From DASYXT01 sp035934555 (GTDB taxonomy: Bacteria; Verrucomicrobiota; Verrucomicrobiia; Limisphaerales; UBA8199), in NCBI GenBank assembly GCA_035934555.1, contig DASYXT010000109.1:1-64000 (forward strand): a stretch of 64,000 bases of DNA, given 5' to 3'. Below the pieces are notes generated by a model. The model made no database searches, had not been told where the DNA came from, and saw only the letters and a program-made list of their open reading frames with translations. Each line of letters opens with the position of its first letter. Within the stretch, counting starts at the first letter, position 1. Made by a program: the position numbers and the translations under genes. Shown in pieces: positions 18,082 through 27,668 of the stretch.

Positions 18082-19632
18082 TCAGGCGTAATGGAACGCC
18101 TCCAGGAACCGTTCCAGCGCGGGCAGGTGCGGTTCGAGATATTTCTGGTAATTGCGCCAGCGGCCGAGCGCCGTTTTGTAGAGTGGTTTGCGCACGTCGG
18201 CATGAGACGGGGAGTTGACGCGCCGGGTGCGCGCGTGCTCGTAAAACTTCAGGACGTTCTCCTCGAACTCGAGGCCAAGAAAACCCAGGACGGCTCGTGC
18301 CACCGTAGGCAGGTCGGCCACCATTTCCTCATAGCGGACATAGGTCCACTGCTCGTCCATGCGCGGGAGCATTTCGAGCCAGAAACCCATCACGTTGGCG
18401 TACTGCGCCACCGTCCCTTCCAGGCTCAGATACGCGGAACTGATTGGCGTTAGCGGCAATGCCTGGAGGAAGCAACTGATGACGACGTCGCGCGGATCGC
18501 GCAACGCCACCAGGAATTTTGTTTCGGGGAAAACCCGCACCACCATCGGGATCATTAAATTCAACGCCGGGTTCTTGTCCAGCAGCAGGCGCGTGCCAAT
18601 GGTGCGGCGCAGGAACAATTCCGTGCAGCGGAAATAGTTGTCGCGCGCCTGAGCAATAACGCTGAGAGGAACCTTGTCGAGCGCTTCGAGGATGCTGGTG
18701 CCTTCAGGAAAATCGCGTATGAGAGGCAGGTAGGCCTCATCGTGCAGCATCTTTGTCTCTTCGGCGCTGATCACGTCGTGATGCGCGTCGAGCACTTGCT
18801 CCAGCAGCGTGGTGCCCGAACGGGGGTGGCCGCAGAGCAAGGCAATCCGCCGCGGCGGTTGCAGCCTGACGGCGTCGGCCCGCCACCGATCCAGTACCGC
18901 GGTCGGCAGCGTCTGCGCCATTTCTCTGGCGCGGTTTTGCATGTGCTGGAGCGTCGCCGCGTAAGGCTCCGCATGCGGCCGTACCAGCGCCTTTGCTTCC
19001 AATAGCGCGGCCATCGCATCGTCGTAACGACCGTCGCTGTCCAGGATACTCGCAAGATCATAGAGCGCGCGGATTCGCACCGGAACGCCCGAGGCGGGAT
19101 TCGCCAGCAGGCGCCGGAACATCGATTCCGCCTCGCGTAAGTTGCCACGCAACCGGCTCAGGACCGCTTCCTCAAGTCGCACGCGCGGATCTTTGGCATC
19201 GAGTTGCGCCGCGTGCGCGACCACTGCGGCGCCCTCCTCGACGCGCTGGTCGCGAAAGTGAAGGTCGGCCAATGTCGTCAAAGCACCCACCGTAACGCCT
19301 TTGCTCGACCCGGCCCGCTGCAAATAACCCAGTGCCATCTCGACCTGGTCGAATTCCAGGCAGATGCGGCCGGCGGCTTCAAGTGTTTGGGCGCGGTCTT
19401 TCGAGAGGTTAACCGCTTTTTCGAGGCAGCGTTCGGCGGCGGCGAATTCATAACGCCGGCCGCAGGCGCGAGCGACATCGAGCAGCAGCGCCGGGTTCGC
19501 AGGCTCTTTGCGCGCCGCCTTCTTGAGCAAAGCGATACTCTGCGTGTACTCCTGCCGGCCCCAGGCCTCCTCCGCTTCACGGTAGAGTCGCTCGATCGCC
19601 GGATTCAGCTTGCTCGGGATTGCCCGGCTCAT
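18082..19632 (-). CDS. TPR-repeat sulfotransferase
   Basis: 516 aa from ATG 19632; the frame extends 16 codons further to a TTG. The first half (about 10-245) is TPR helices. The second half (about 260-515) is a PAPS-dependent sulfotransferase domain with the 5'-phosphosulfate loop GHPRSGTTLLEQVL and the 3'-phosphate motif LRDPRDVVISCF. It probably sulfates a saccharide or protein tyrosine, with the TPR part binding the acceptor. It is divergent from the GH26 gene and close to other polysaccharide genes, which suggests work on sulfated glycans. No signal peptide is seen, so it is likely cytoplasmic. Confidence 0.92.
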   Translation of the reverse strand: MSRAIPSKLNPAIERLYREAEEAWGRQEYTQSIALLKKAARKEPANPALLLDVARACGRRYEFAAAERCLEKAVNLSKDRAQTLEAAGRICLEFDQVEMALGYLQRAGSSKGVTVGALTTLADLHFRDQRVEEGAAVVAHAAQLDAKDPRVRLEEAVLSRLRGNLREAESMFRRLLANPASGVPVRIRALYDLASILDSDGRYDDAMAALLEAKALVRPHAEPYAATLQHMQNRAREMAQTLPTAVLDRWRADAVRLQPPRRIALLCGHPRSGTTLLEQVLDAHHDVISAEETKMLHDEAYLPLIRDFPEGTSILEALDKVPLSVIAQARDNYFRCTELFLRRTIGTRLLLDKNPALNLMIPMVVRVFPETKFLVALRDPRDVVISCFLQALPLTPISSAYLSLEGTVAQYANVMGFWLEMLPRMDEQWTYVRYEEMVADLPTVARAVLGFLGLEFEENVLKFYEHARTRRVNSPSHADVRKPLYKTALGRWRNYQKYLEPHLPALERFLEAFHYA

Positions 19633-19749
19633 GGTGCCAAAAGGGTTGGTGAATTCAGTCGCCGTTGATGGCAGCGGCAAAAGCGGCTCGTGTCAAACCA
19701 AAAGCCGCTTGCCTCTCACACCGCAAAAAACCATTCTCACTTCGAGTTT

Positions 19750-20769
19750 ATGAGGACCCTTATTCATCATTCCTTTGTGCTGATGGGTCTCGGGTTGGCC
19801 GCCGTGTGCGTGCGTGGTGCCGAGCCGGCTAATCCGCAGGCGAATCCGAAAACCCGAGCAATTCTCAATTACATTGCCGGCCTGGAGGGGCGAACCAGCC
19901 AGCGGCTGCTCTCGGGCCAATTCACCGAGTTTGGCAATGGCGCCGGCATGCGGCTGCTCGAACAGATTCACGAGGTGACCGGCCACTGGCCCGCTTTGAT
20001 GGGGGCAGATTATGCCGACTTTGCGCATGGCGGTCTGACGTGGAAAGCGCCAAACGCCGCGGCAATTGAATACTGGCGCGCCGGCGGGTTGGTGACGATC
20101 AGCGCGCACTTGTACAACCCCGCAAACCCAAAGGGAGGCGGCCTGCGCGACAAGGGCGTGGACCTCGACCAACTGCTGACGCCAGGCACCCAGACTTACA
20201 CCAACTGGCTAAAGGAGCTTGATTTGCTCGCGACGGGCTTACAGGAATTGAAAGCCGCGGGAGTGGTGGTGCTGTGGCGGCCTTTTCATGAAATGAACGG
20301 GGACTGGTTCTGGTGGGGCGGCAAAGAGCCTGACTCTTTTATCCGCGTCTGGCGGCACATGTTCGATTATTTCAGCAAAACCAAAGGGCTGGACAATCTG
20401 CTCTGGGTTTATGCGCCCAACCACGGTCAGAAGACCGCCGCATACTATGCGGGCGATAACTATACCGACCTCGTCGGGCTGGATGCCTACACCGATTTCG
20501 TCGATACGCAACACATCAAGGGCTACGCCGAAGTCGCGCGCCTGCCCAAGCCATTTGGCTTTACTGAATTCGGCCCGCACGGTTCGCAGAATCCACCCGG
20601 CGATTATGACTACCGCCGCTTCATCGAGGGTGTGACCAACCAATTCCCGCGCACAGTCTTTTTCATGTGCTGGAATTGGAAGTGGAGCCTGGCGCGCAAC
20701 GAACATACCCGCGAGTTGTTGGACCATCGGTGGATAATCAATCGTGAGGCGCTGCCGAAGAGTTGGTGA
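19750..20769 (+). CDS. Glycoside hydrolase family 26 (beta-mannanase-like), exported
   Basis: 339 aa from ATG 19750, the start that begins the signal peptide MRTLIHHSFVLMGLGLAAV. The GH26 TIM barrel shows the acid/base Glu181 in RPFHEMNGDWFWW and the nucleophile Glu273 in FGFTEFGPHG, both in canonical sequence. It should hydrolyse beta-1,4-mannan or a related glycan outside the cytoplasm. A 14-bp tandem repeat follows its stop codon, then the convergent GH13 gene. Confidence 0.95.
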   Translation: MRTLIHHSFVLMGLGLAAVCVRGAEPANPQANPKTRAILNYIAGLEGRTSQRLLSGQFTEFGNGAGMRLLEQIHEVTGHWPALMGADYADFAHGGLTWKAPNAAAIEYWRAGGLVTISAHLYNPANPKGGGLRDKGVDLDQLLTPGTQTYTNWLKELDLLATGLQELKAAGVVVLWRPFHEMNGDWFWWGGKEPDSFIRVWRHMFDYFSKTKGLDNLLWVYAPNHGQKTAAYYAGDNYTDLVGLDAYTDFVDTQHIKGYAEVARLPKPFGFTEFGPHGSQNPPGDYDYRRFIEGVTNQFPRTVFFMCWNWKWSLARNEHTRELLDHRWIINREALPKSW

Positions 20770-20775
20770 AGTGAC

Positions 20776-20817
20776 CAGTGTTCAGTAATCAGTGTTCAGT
20801 AATCAGTGTTCAGTATT
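20776..20817. repeat. Three tandem copies of a 14-bp unit
   Basis: CAGTGTTCAGTAAT is repeated at 20776 and 20790, and with one change (CAGTGTTCAGTATT) at 20804. The array fills the whole gap between the convergent GH26 and GH13 genes and reaches the GH13 stop codon. Confidence 0.9.
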
Positions 20818-22289
20818 CAGTCAGTTAGCTCGAACAGGTGCGTGGCGTAGGGTGCGAGTTCCAGCACCAGGCCCTGCTCGCGAATTTCCTGCGACGAACG
20901 GCTGAATCGGTGTTCTGCAAGTCGATCGGCAAAAGACAAATTGGCCCGCGCAGTTTCCAGCACCAGGGGCGCGCTACAGCGGCACGCTTGAGGTCCCAGG
21001 TTTACGGCGGCCAGACGCAACATGCGCGCGTCGTTCTGCCACTGAATCAGCACGACTGCGTCGGGTGGCCGCTCTCCAGAGAGCGCCTTGGGCCTGAGCA
21101 CGCGCGCCGTGCCCCGGCCCACGGATGTCTCAGCATCGACTGCCAGCAACTGTTCGTACATCTCGCGAATCTGCGGTCGCTCACTCTCTGCTGGCCGTCG
21201 AGTGAGTTGCACGGGGACGCGGACGCCCGCGCCGGTAAGCTGGCCATCGTGCAACAGGCGCAATCCTGGCAATACCAGCATGAGGAACGCGGCGGCCCGA
21301 TGCTCCTCGGGCGAAAGCAAGCCGGCGATGCGCGGCTCGTCATGGTTCTCGAGAAAATGGGCGCTGCGCGCCAATTCCGGCGCGGGTTGAGTCAGCACCC
21401 GCTGCGCCGCGGCGACGCCGTCGTGGCGCACCAGGCTATCATACAAGTTTTTGTCGTAAGTGTAGTCGAAGCCCAGCGCTTGCAATTGTGGCTCCAAACC
21501 CCAATACGCCTCAGCCAAAAACAGGAAGCCCGGGTGGGCCTTTTTGACTTTTTGGATGGCTGTGGCCCAGAACTCGCCCGAGCTGGCCGTCGATGTCGGA
21601 TTCACCGGAAAACCTTGCCACGTCCGCGCGAACACCTCCGTCAGCAAAAGCATCGCCATATCGCAACGAACACCATCGCATTGTTCCGCAATCCGCAGCA
21701 GCGCCTGGGTCATCGCATCCTGGGTTGCTTGCAGGCGGTAATCCAACTGCACGGTGTCGGTCCAGGCGGGCCAATAGGGATCTTTGCCGTGAGCAAGCCA
21801 GCGCGGGCCCCTCGAGGTGTCCTGAAGAAAAGTTTCCGGCCGCGCCGCCGCGGTTTGCACAAACAGGTCTGACCGCTCTCCAACCCACGGATGATCCACG
21901 CCAAAGTGGTTCGGGACAAAATCCAGCACGAGTTTCAACCCTTCTCCTCGTAGCGCCTGGCGGAACTCTTGCAACCCCGTCTCGCCGCCCAGAGCATTGG
22001 AGACCTCATAATCGCCGATCGCGTACGGTGAACCATCCGCGTCGGCCTCCGTCCAGCCAGGCAAGACCTCGGAATAATGGCGACGCTGGTGCTCGCTCAG
22101 CGCCTGGGCGCGCGCGCGGGGTCCGTTTCGCCAGACGCCCATCGGCCAAATATGGGTAAACCCCAGCCGCTGCCACCGCGCGAATTCAGGTTCCGGAACA
22201 GTAGCCAGCATCGCCGGTCGCCCCGAGCGCGCGGCCAACTCGCGCAGCCAGCAGCGGGTGTTAATTTCATAAACCAGTGGCTGAGGCAT
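20817..22289 (-). CDS. Alpha-amylase family (GH13) enzyme
   Basis: 490 aa from ATG 22289; the longer frame uses a TTG inside the ada gene. The family regions are intact: region I LDFVPNHFG, region II GVRCDMAML with the nucleophile Asp, region III FLAEAYWG with the acid/base Glu, and region IV LENHDEPR with the third acid. The start PLVYEINTRCWL is that of cytoplasmic amylase/maltosyltransferase-like GH13 proteins. There is no signal peptide, so it probably acts on glycogen or maltodextrins inside the cell. The exact reaction cannot be read from sequence. It follows ada by 28 bp. Confidence 0.93.
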   Translation of the reverse strand: MPQPLVYEINTRCWLRELAARSGRPAMLATVPEPEFARWQRLGFTHIWPMGVWRNGPRARAQALSEHQRRHYSEVLPGWTEADADGSPYAIGDYEVSNALGGETGLQEFRQALRGEGLKLVLDFVPNHFGVDHPWVGERSDLFVQTAAARPETFLQDTSRGPRWLAHGKDPYWPAWTDTVQLDYRLQATQDAMTQALLRIAEQCDGVRCDMAMLLLTEVFARTWQGFPVNPTSTASSGEFWATAIQKVKKAHPGFLFLAEAYWGLEPQLQALGFDYTYDKNLYDSLVRHDGVAAAQRVLTQPAPELARSAHFLENHDEPRIAGLLSPEEHRAAAFLMLVLPGLRLLHDGQLTGAGVRVPVQLTRRPAESERPQIREMYEQLLAVDAETSVGRGTARVLRPKALSGERPPDAVVLIQWQNDARMLRLAAVNLGPQACRCSAPLVLETARANLSFADRLAEHRFSRSSQEIREQGLVLELAPYATHLFELTD

Positions 22290-22317
22290 GAGTAGCTGCA
22301 GGGCTGGCCGATGCAAT

Positions 22318-23406
22318 CTAGCGTCTGCCCACTCGCCCTGGAGCAGCTTCGGCCGCAAGCAGCGCCGCCTTGCGTGTCACGCCCCAGCGGTAGCCGCCTA
22401 ACGCTCCTCCGGTGCGCACAATACGGTGACACGGAATTACCAGTGCGACTTTATTGGCCGCGCAGGCGCTCGCAACGGCCCGCACTGCTCGCGGGCGCCC
22501 CACCCCTCGGGCCAATTCCTGATACGAGCGCGTTTGGCCCGGCGGAATTTTCTGCAGCTCCGACCAGACGCGGCGCTGAAACAGTGTGCCTGCGACTGCT
22601 AGCGGCACCTTCAAACCTCGCTTGGGCTCGGCCAGGTAGGCTTTGATTCGTGCCAACCAGGGAGCGAGGCCTTGCTTATCGCGGCGGAGCCGGGCACGCG
22701 GAAAGTCCTTCTGCAACGCCTGCTGCAGTTCCGCTGCAGCGCTGCCAATACTCACGGCACAGACGCCCTTCTCAGTCGCAGCGACCAGCACCTGGCCCAG
22801 GCGTGTCCGCAGGAAATCGAACACGATCTCCGTTCCCACCCCGCCGTTGCGGTACTGTCCCGGACTCATGCCCAACGCGCGCGAACTTTGCTCGTAAGCA
22901 CGGCTCGGCGCGCCGAACCCGGCCTCATAAATCGCCTCGCTCACCTTGCGACCACGACGAAGCTGTTGTTTGAAGTCCTCCATACGATGGGCTTTCTGGT
23001 ACTGCTTCGGCGTCATCCCCGACCAGCCCTTGAACTGCCTATGGAAGTGAAAGGGGCTTATTCCAACCGCCCTTGCCACAGCGCCCAGCGATAACCTCGG
23101 CTCGGTTCGTTCCAGCAATCGGCAAGCGCCCAGCAGCTTTTCCTCGAGTGCTGCACCAGGCGTGAGGCCATGCGGTTGGCAGCGTTTGCAGGCGCGAAAC
23201 CCAGCCGTAACCGCCGCGGCCGGCGAGTCAAAGAAGCGCACATTCCGCCGCTGGGGCAGCCGCGAGCGGCAGCCGGGCCGACAGAAAATTCCGGTGCTGA
23301 CGACCCCATAAAGAAAGGTGGCGTCTGGATGGCGCGCGCAAAGCACAGCCCACCGCCGCTCGGCGACCGGTTCGTCCGAGCTCGTTTCAGGAAGCCCTTG
23401 TGGCAT
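22318..23406 (-). CDS. ada: Bifunctional DNA-repair methyltransferase and transcription activator Ada
   Basis: 362 aa with all the Ada parts. The N-terminal domain has four zinc cysteines (Cys42, Cys46, Cys73, Cys76, in GIFCRPGCRSR and FRACKRC), where Cys42 takes methyl groups from phosphotriesters. An AraC-type helix-turn-helix region (about 90-190) includes LSLGAVARAVGISPFHFHR. The O6-alkylguanine transferase domain (about 195-350) has the acceptor Cys326 in VIPCHRIVR. It repairs alkylated DNA and activates its own regulon when methylated. It stands between the GH13 gene and the AmmeMemoRadiSam pair. Confidence 0.97.
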   Translation of the reverse strand: MPQGLPETSSDEPVAERRWAVLCARHPDATFLYGVVSTGIFCRPGCRSRLPQRRNVRFFDSPAAAVTAGFRACKRCQPHGLTPGAALEEKLLGACRLLERTEPRLSLGAVARAVGISPFHFHRQFKGWSGMTPKQYQKAHRMEDFKQQLRRGRKVSEAIYEAGFGAPSRAYEQSSRALGMSPGQYRNGGVGTEIVFDFLRTRLGQVLVAATEKGVCAVSIGSAAAELQQALQKDFPRARLRRDKQGLAPWLARIKAYLAEPKRGLKVPLAVAGTLFQRRVWSELQKIPPGQTRSYQELARGVGRPRAVRAVASACAANKVALVIPCHRIVRTGGALGGYRWGVTRKAALLAAEAAPGRVGRR

Positions 23407-23484
23407 ACCGGAACTTTAGAACGCTTCGCCTGCGCCCGCTATCCGGTTCTTGCTTTTTAATTACGGCCGGCGCTCGGCACAGAG

Positions 23485-24306
23485 TTATCGAACAGCCCCG
23501 AAAGCAAACGCCCCATAACCCACGACCCGATCGGCGGGGCCGCCCGCGTCGGCTGAGTTGCGCAAATCCAGCCGTCGCGCGGCCAGATTATGTTTTGCCG
23601 CAACGGCGAGTAAGGACCGGATCGCCACCAACCCACAGGCTTGCTGCTCGTTCAGCTCCTCAGGCGCGAGCCGCGCGATCGCAGTCGCGGTGGACTCGTC
23701 CATCACTCGAGCGGCGGCGGCGCCCAGGTAATGGCTCAGATCGGAACTGACAATGATCAGAGTTTCGGGTCCGCCCCAAATCTCGTCGAGCAAACGGCCG
23801 AGCTCGCTTATGGAGACATCGCCAACCACCAGCGGCACTATCTTAAATGTATCGAGCAGCACCTGGAGGAACGGCAATTGGACTTCGAGGCAATGCTCGT
23901 CGGCATGCGCTTGTTCGAGTCGAACCACCAACTTGCGCTCGACCAGTTCGTTCAAGGCCGGCACGTCCACCGCCACGCGCCCCAACGGCGTCGCGAATGC
24001 CTCTTTGTCCGTCGCGGCCACACCATGAAACCCAACGAAATGAGCCGGACCGAGCAACACGACGCGTTCAACGACTCCCCGCCCGCCCGCAAGCGTCGTG
24101 TAAGCCGCCGCGGCCACCGGACCGGAAAAAAGATACCCTGCATGCGGGGCAATCAGCGCTTTAGGAACAGGGCCGTTCCAAGCCGGGGCAGTGTGCAGGA
24201 GCTGCTCCACCGTCTGGCGCAGTTTCGTCGGGTCGCCCGGATAAAACCGCCCGGCCACCGCCGGCGCCCTGACGCGGGACGATTTGGCTGTGGCGAACAG
24301 ATTCAT
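23485..24306 (-). CDS. amrB: AmmeMemoRadiSam system protein B (MEMO1 family)
   Basis: 273 aa MEMO-like protein, structurally a LigB-type dioxygenase relative. It begins with the family signature VRAPAVAGRFYPGDP. It then has ALIAPHAGYLFSGPVAAAAY, VVLLGPAHF, the LEVQLPFLQ segment and SSDLSHYL. The His and Asp/Glu residues usual at the metal site are visible in these motifs. It starts 9 bp after the radical SAM gene ends, so the two are one operon. The third usual partner, AMMECR1 (protein A), is not in the window. The function of the system is not settled. Confidence 0.95.
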   Translation of the reverse strand: MNLFATAKSSRVRAPAVAGRFYPGDPTKLRQTVEQLLHTAPAWNGPVPKALIAPHAGYLFSGPVAAAAYTTLAGGRGVVERVVLLGPAHFVGFHGVAATDKEAFATPLGRVAVDVPALNELVERKLVVRLEQAHADEHCLEVQLPFLQVLLDTFKIVPLVVGDVSISELGRLLDEIWGGPETLIIVSSDLSHYLGAAAARVMDESTATAIARLAPEELNEQQACGLVAIRSLLAVAAKHNLAARRLDLRNSADAGGPADRVVGYGAFAFGAVR

Positions 24307-24315
24307 ACCCGGTAA

Positions 24316-25512
24316 TCAAGGTTCAATCGAGGCAGCGCGCGGGAACCGGGCCTGGATTGCCTCCGCCGTGCCCATCGCGCAGGGGGCGAAACCGCTCGAG
24401 GGCCAGATCCCAGGCACGCGGGTGCCGCAGTCCGGGCAGGCGCCGGCGCTAGTCAGCCGATACCCCCGCACCAGATATCCCAGGCGCTCGATCAGCACGG
24501 CGTGGCAATTCGGGCAGAAGGTATTCTCCTGATCGCCCACCCGGCCCGGAGCGTTGCCCGCATACACAAACCGCAAGCCGGCTTCGGCGCCTAACTCCGC
24601 CGCGCGAACCAGGCTCTGAGCGCCGGTGCGCGCTGGCGCGGTCATTTTGTAATCGGGATGAAAGGCAGTGACGTGCCACGGAATATCGCGGCTGATGCCG
24701 GCAAGGAACTGCGCCATGCCACGCAACTCGGCCTCGCTATCGTTGAACCCGGGTATGACCAGCGTCACCACCTCCAGCCAGATGCCGTGTTGGTGGACGA
24801 GGCGAATGCCTTCCAGCACGTGTTCGAGCGTCCCGCCCAGTGTCCGGTAGCGCCGATCGTCGAAGCTCTTCAGATCGATCTTGTAGGCGACGATCCACGG
24901 CCGCAGATATTCGAGCGCCTCGGGCGTCGCATTCCCATTGGACACGAACGCGCACGCCAATCCGAGACCTTTAGCCTGCTCGAACACCGCCACCGCCCAT
25001 TCGGCAGTAATCAGCGGCTCGTTATAGCTGGAAACCACCAAACGCGCGCCCAGCCGCCGCGCGGTTGCCGCCAATTGTTGCGGCGTCGCCGCTCGCGTCG
25101 GCACTGCCGCCGCCGGATCCCGCAGCGCCTGGCTCGTCACCCAGTTCTGGCAATACCCGCAATGAAAGTCGCATCCCAGCATCCCGAACGTGAGCGCATC
25201 GCTCCCGGGATAGACGTGATAAAAGGGCTTCTTTTCGACCGGGTCGCACTGCAGCGCGGCGACATACCCGAACGGCACGCGTAATTCTCCATCGCGGTTG
25301 AAGCGAACCCGGCAAATCCCGCGCCGACCCGGCCCGAGCAGGCAACGATGCCCGCACGCCACGCAGCGCAAGCGGTCGCCCTCGGCCCGCCACAGCTTGC
25401 CCGGGACCGTTTGGCGATCCAGCACGCTGGCCAACGCTCCAGTCGCAACAACCGAGGGGCGGGAGTCGGCGGAAGGCGCAGCCTCTTGCGGATTCGAAAG
25501 GGCGCTCTGCAT
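24316..25512 (-). CDS. amrS: AmmeMemoRadiSam system radical SAM enzyme
   Basis: 398 aa from ATG 25512; the frame is open to 25668 but that extension has no homology. The cluster-binding motif CDFHCGYC of the radical SAM core gives three cysteines for the 4Fe-4S centre. An N-terminal cysteine group (LRCVACGHRCLLGPGRRGIC) and a C-terminal zinc-ribbon-like pair (TFCPNCHA and ACPDCGTRV) flank the core. It resembles pyruvate-formate-lyase activating enzymes in overall layout. The product is unknown. It is co-transcribed with the MEMO protein. Confidence 0.95.
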   Translation of the reverse strand: MQSALSNPQEAAPSADSRPSVVATGALASVLDRQTVPGKLWRAEGDRLRCVACGHRCLLGPGRRGICRVRFNRDGELRVPFGYVAALQCDPVEKKPFYHVYPGSDALTFGMLGCDFHCGYCQNWVTSQALRDPAAAVPTRAATPQQLAATARRLGARLVVSSYNEPLITAEWAVAVFEQAKGLGLACAFVSNGNATPEALEYLRPWIVAYKIDLKSFDDRRYRTLGGTLEHVLEGIRLVHQHGIWLEVVTLVIPGFNDSEAELRGMAQFLAGISRDIPWHVTAFHPDYKMTAPARTGAQSLVRAAELGAEAGLRFVYAGNAPGRVGDQENTFCPNCHAVLIERLGYLVRGYRLTSAGACPDCGTRVPGIWPSSGFAPCAMGTAEAIQARFPRAASIEP

Positions 25513-25887
25513 GAACACTCGCGTCGCGAGCCACGGCAATGTGCAACCCGCCGTTGCGCTTGTCAAAGAAATCACTGGCGCTGGATGGAGTAGTGTTTGA
25601 CGCGCATTACTTCCCGGACGCGGTCGAGCAACCTGAGCTTGGGATTGGGCGTGACTCCCCTGATTCATACCCTTACCCTTCTGAAAGGACGCTAATGCAA
25701 CTAGGTTTGCCGAGTATTATCTGCTTACTACGGTATGAGCCGACAGGTTGGTCCCGACGATTGTCCCCGCTCCTTCTAGCGGATCCCGCCAGTCCGCTCT
25801 GTTTGCAGTTTACGCCAGTCTGCTGCGGAGCGTTAGCCGGGAGCAAAGCTGCTTGCCAGCGCGGTGGCTTCGCGCAAGAGTACTCTC
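25513..25887. other. Divergent intergenic region
   Basis: 375 bp between the radical SAM gene (-) and the small protein gene (+), so both promoters should lie here. I find no hairpin, RNA gene or confident promoter. Confidence 0.4.
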
Positions 25888-26115
25888 ATGACTAGAGAGC
25901 AAGTCGAGTCTGCGGCGGCCAGCGGGGTTCCATTTACCCTGCGCATGGCCGATGGTAAGGAATACCCCGTGCCTCATCGGGACTACATATCTATCCCTCC
26001 AAGAGGCCTGTACGTCATTGTTTATGACGATCAAGGGCGCTTCACGGTCTTGCCTCTTTTGACCATGACGGGCTTGCACTCGAGCCTTCCGGATGTGGGA
26101 GCCAAGGGCCAGTGA
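25888..26115 (+). CDS. Conserved small hypothetical protein
   Basis: 75 aa from ATG 25888 (MTREQVESAAASGVPFTLRM). It continues with HRDYISIPPRGLYVIVYDD and FTVLPLLTMTGL. The sequence looks like a compact beta-rich domain and like short proteins I associate with Verrucomicrobia and Planctomycetes, but I know of no function. It precedes the acyl-CoA ligase by 53 bp on the same strand. Confidence 0.72.
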   Translation: MTREQVESAAASGVPFTLRMADGKEYPVPHRDYISIPPRGLYVIVYDDQGRFTVLPLLTMTGLHSSLPDVGAKGQ

Positions 26116-26168
26116 GCCCGGCTCCGGTCCTTGCCTATGTCTGTGGCTTCTGATTACCATTCATTGGA

Positions 26169-27668
26169 ATGAATCTAGCCGCCGCGTTCGCCAATGGAGT
26201 CAATCAGCGTCCCGACAAGACGGCCATTTTCTGGGGCGAGCGCGAGTACTCGTTTGCTGAGCTTTGGAGTCAAAGTCTGCGGGTGAGCCAGAGCCTGCAC
26301 GAGCGGTTTGGGGTTGCCCCGGGCGACCGGGTGGGCTTGTGGTTGAAGAACTGCCCCGAGTTTGTCCCGGCGCTGTTCGGTATTTTAGCCGCGGGCGCCG
26401 CGGTGGTGCCAATCAACAACTTTCTCAAGAGCGACGAGGTCGGCTTTATCCTCGCCGATGCCGGCATCGACGTCTTGGTGACGGATGCGGAATTGGCCAC
26501 GCACCACCGGGCACTCGAGGCGCACCGGCCGCAATTGAAGCTGATGAGGATAGAGGAGGTCGTCGCTGCCGATGGCGCAAATTCAGCCCCGGCAGGCGTG
26601 CCGCAGCAGGCAAAGGAAACAGACCTGGCGGTGATCATCTATACTTCGGGCACGACCGGCAAGCCCAAGGGGGCAATGCTTTCGCACGCCAACCTGTTGC
26701 ACAATGTCGAGAGCTGCCGCATCGTCCTCCAGACCGTCGAGTTTGACCGGTTTGCGGTCTTGTTGCCGTTGTTCCACAGTTACATGCTGACGGTGGGGCT
26801 GCTGTTGCCGCTGCTGGTCGGCGGGTCCATCGTGCTGGTGAAGAGCTTGCACCCGGTCCGGAACGTTTTGCAGGAGGTGCTACAGCGGCAAGCGACGGTT
26901 CTGCCGGCCATCCCTCAGTTTTATCGCAGCATGGTCAATGCACCCATTCCTGTGCCCCTGCCGTTGCGCATCTGCATCAGCGGTGCGGCGCCGCTGCCGG
27001 TCCAGATCCTGCGCGAATTTGAAGCCAAATTCCATATCCCGTTGATCGAAGGATACGGCTTGAGCGAAGCCAGCCCGGTGGTGACCAAGAACCCGCTCGA
27101 TGGCACCCGCAAGCCGGGTTCGATTGGTCTGCCTGTCTCGCACGTCGAGGTCAGCATCCAGGACGATGCCGGGCGGGAGTTGCCAACGGGGGAAATCGGC
27201 GAGCTGTGCGTGCGCGGCGGCAATGTCATGCTCGGCTATTGGAACCAGCCGGAGGAGACCGCCAGGGTAATGCGCCAGGGCTGGCTATTGACCGGTGATA
27301 TCGGGTATCGCGACTCCGAAGGCTATTATTTTATCACCGATCGGAAGAAAGACATGCTGCTGGTTAATGGCATTAACGTTTATCCGCGCGAGATCGAGGA
27401 AGTGCTCTATCAATTTCCCGGCGTAAAAGAGGCTGCCGTCGTCGGGTTGCCCGATCCTCGCAAGGGTGAACAGCCCGTTGCGTTTGTCGCGCCTGAGGAC
27501 GGCACGACGCTCGAGGAAAAGATCCTCCAACAGTTCCTGCGCAAGCGTCTGGCGGATTACAAGGTGCCCCGGCGATTTGTGTTTATGCCGGCACTGCCGC
27601 GGAACGCGACAGGGAAAATACTCAAGACTCGTTTGAGAGAAGTGCCTGTTGTCCAATCGCTTGTATAA
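26169..27668 (+). CDS. Long-chain acyl-CoA synthetase (AMP-binding, FadD-like)
   Basis: Activates a carboxylic acid as acyl-AMP then acyl-CoA. 499 aa, family length. The P-loop IIYTSGTTGKPKGAMLSH, the GYGLSEASPVV motif, and TGDIGYRDSEGYYFITDR with the hinge KKDMLLVNGINVYPREIEE are all present. The C-terminal lysine region (RNATGKILKTRLRE) is intact. Long- or medium-chain fatty acid is the likely substrate. It could also load acyl groups for lipid synthesis, since no beta-oxidation genes are near. Confidence 0.95.
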   Translation: MNLAAAFANGVNQRPDKTAIFWGEREYSFAELWSQSLRVSQSLHERFGVAPGDRVGLWLKNCPEFVPALFGILAAGAAVVPINNFLKSDEVGFILADAGIDVLVTDAELATHHRALEAHRPQLKLMRIEEVVAADGANSAPAGVPQQAKETDLAVIIYTSGTTGKPKGAMLSHANLLHNVESCRIVLQTVEFDRFAVLLPLFHSYMLTVGLLLPLLVGGSIVLVKSLHPVRNVLQEVLQRQATVLPAIPQFYRSMVNAPIPVPLPLRICISGAAPLPVQILREFEAKFHIPLIEGYGLSEASPVVTKNPLDGTRKPGSIGLPVSHVEVSIQDDAGRELPTGEIGELCVRGGNVMLGYWNQPEETARVMRQGWLLTGDIGYRDSEGYYFITDRKKDMLLVNGINVYPREIEEVLYQFPGVKEAAVVGLPDPRKGEQPVAFVAPEDGTTLEEKILQQFLRKRLADYKVPRRFVFMPALPRNATGKILKTRLREVPVVQSLV

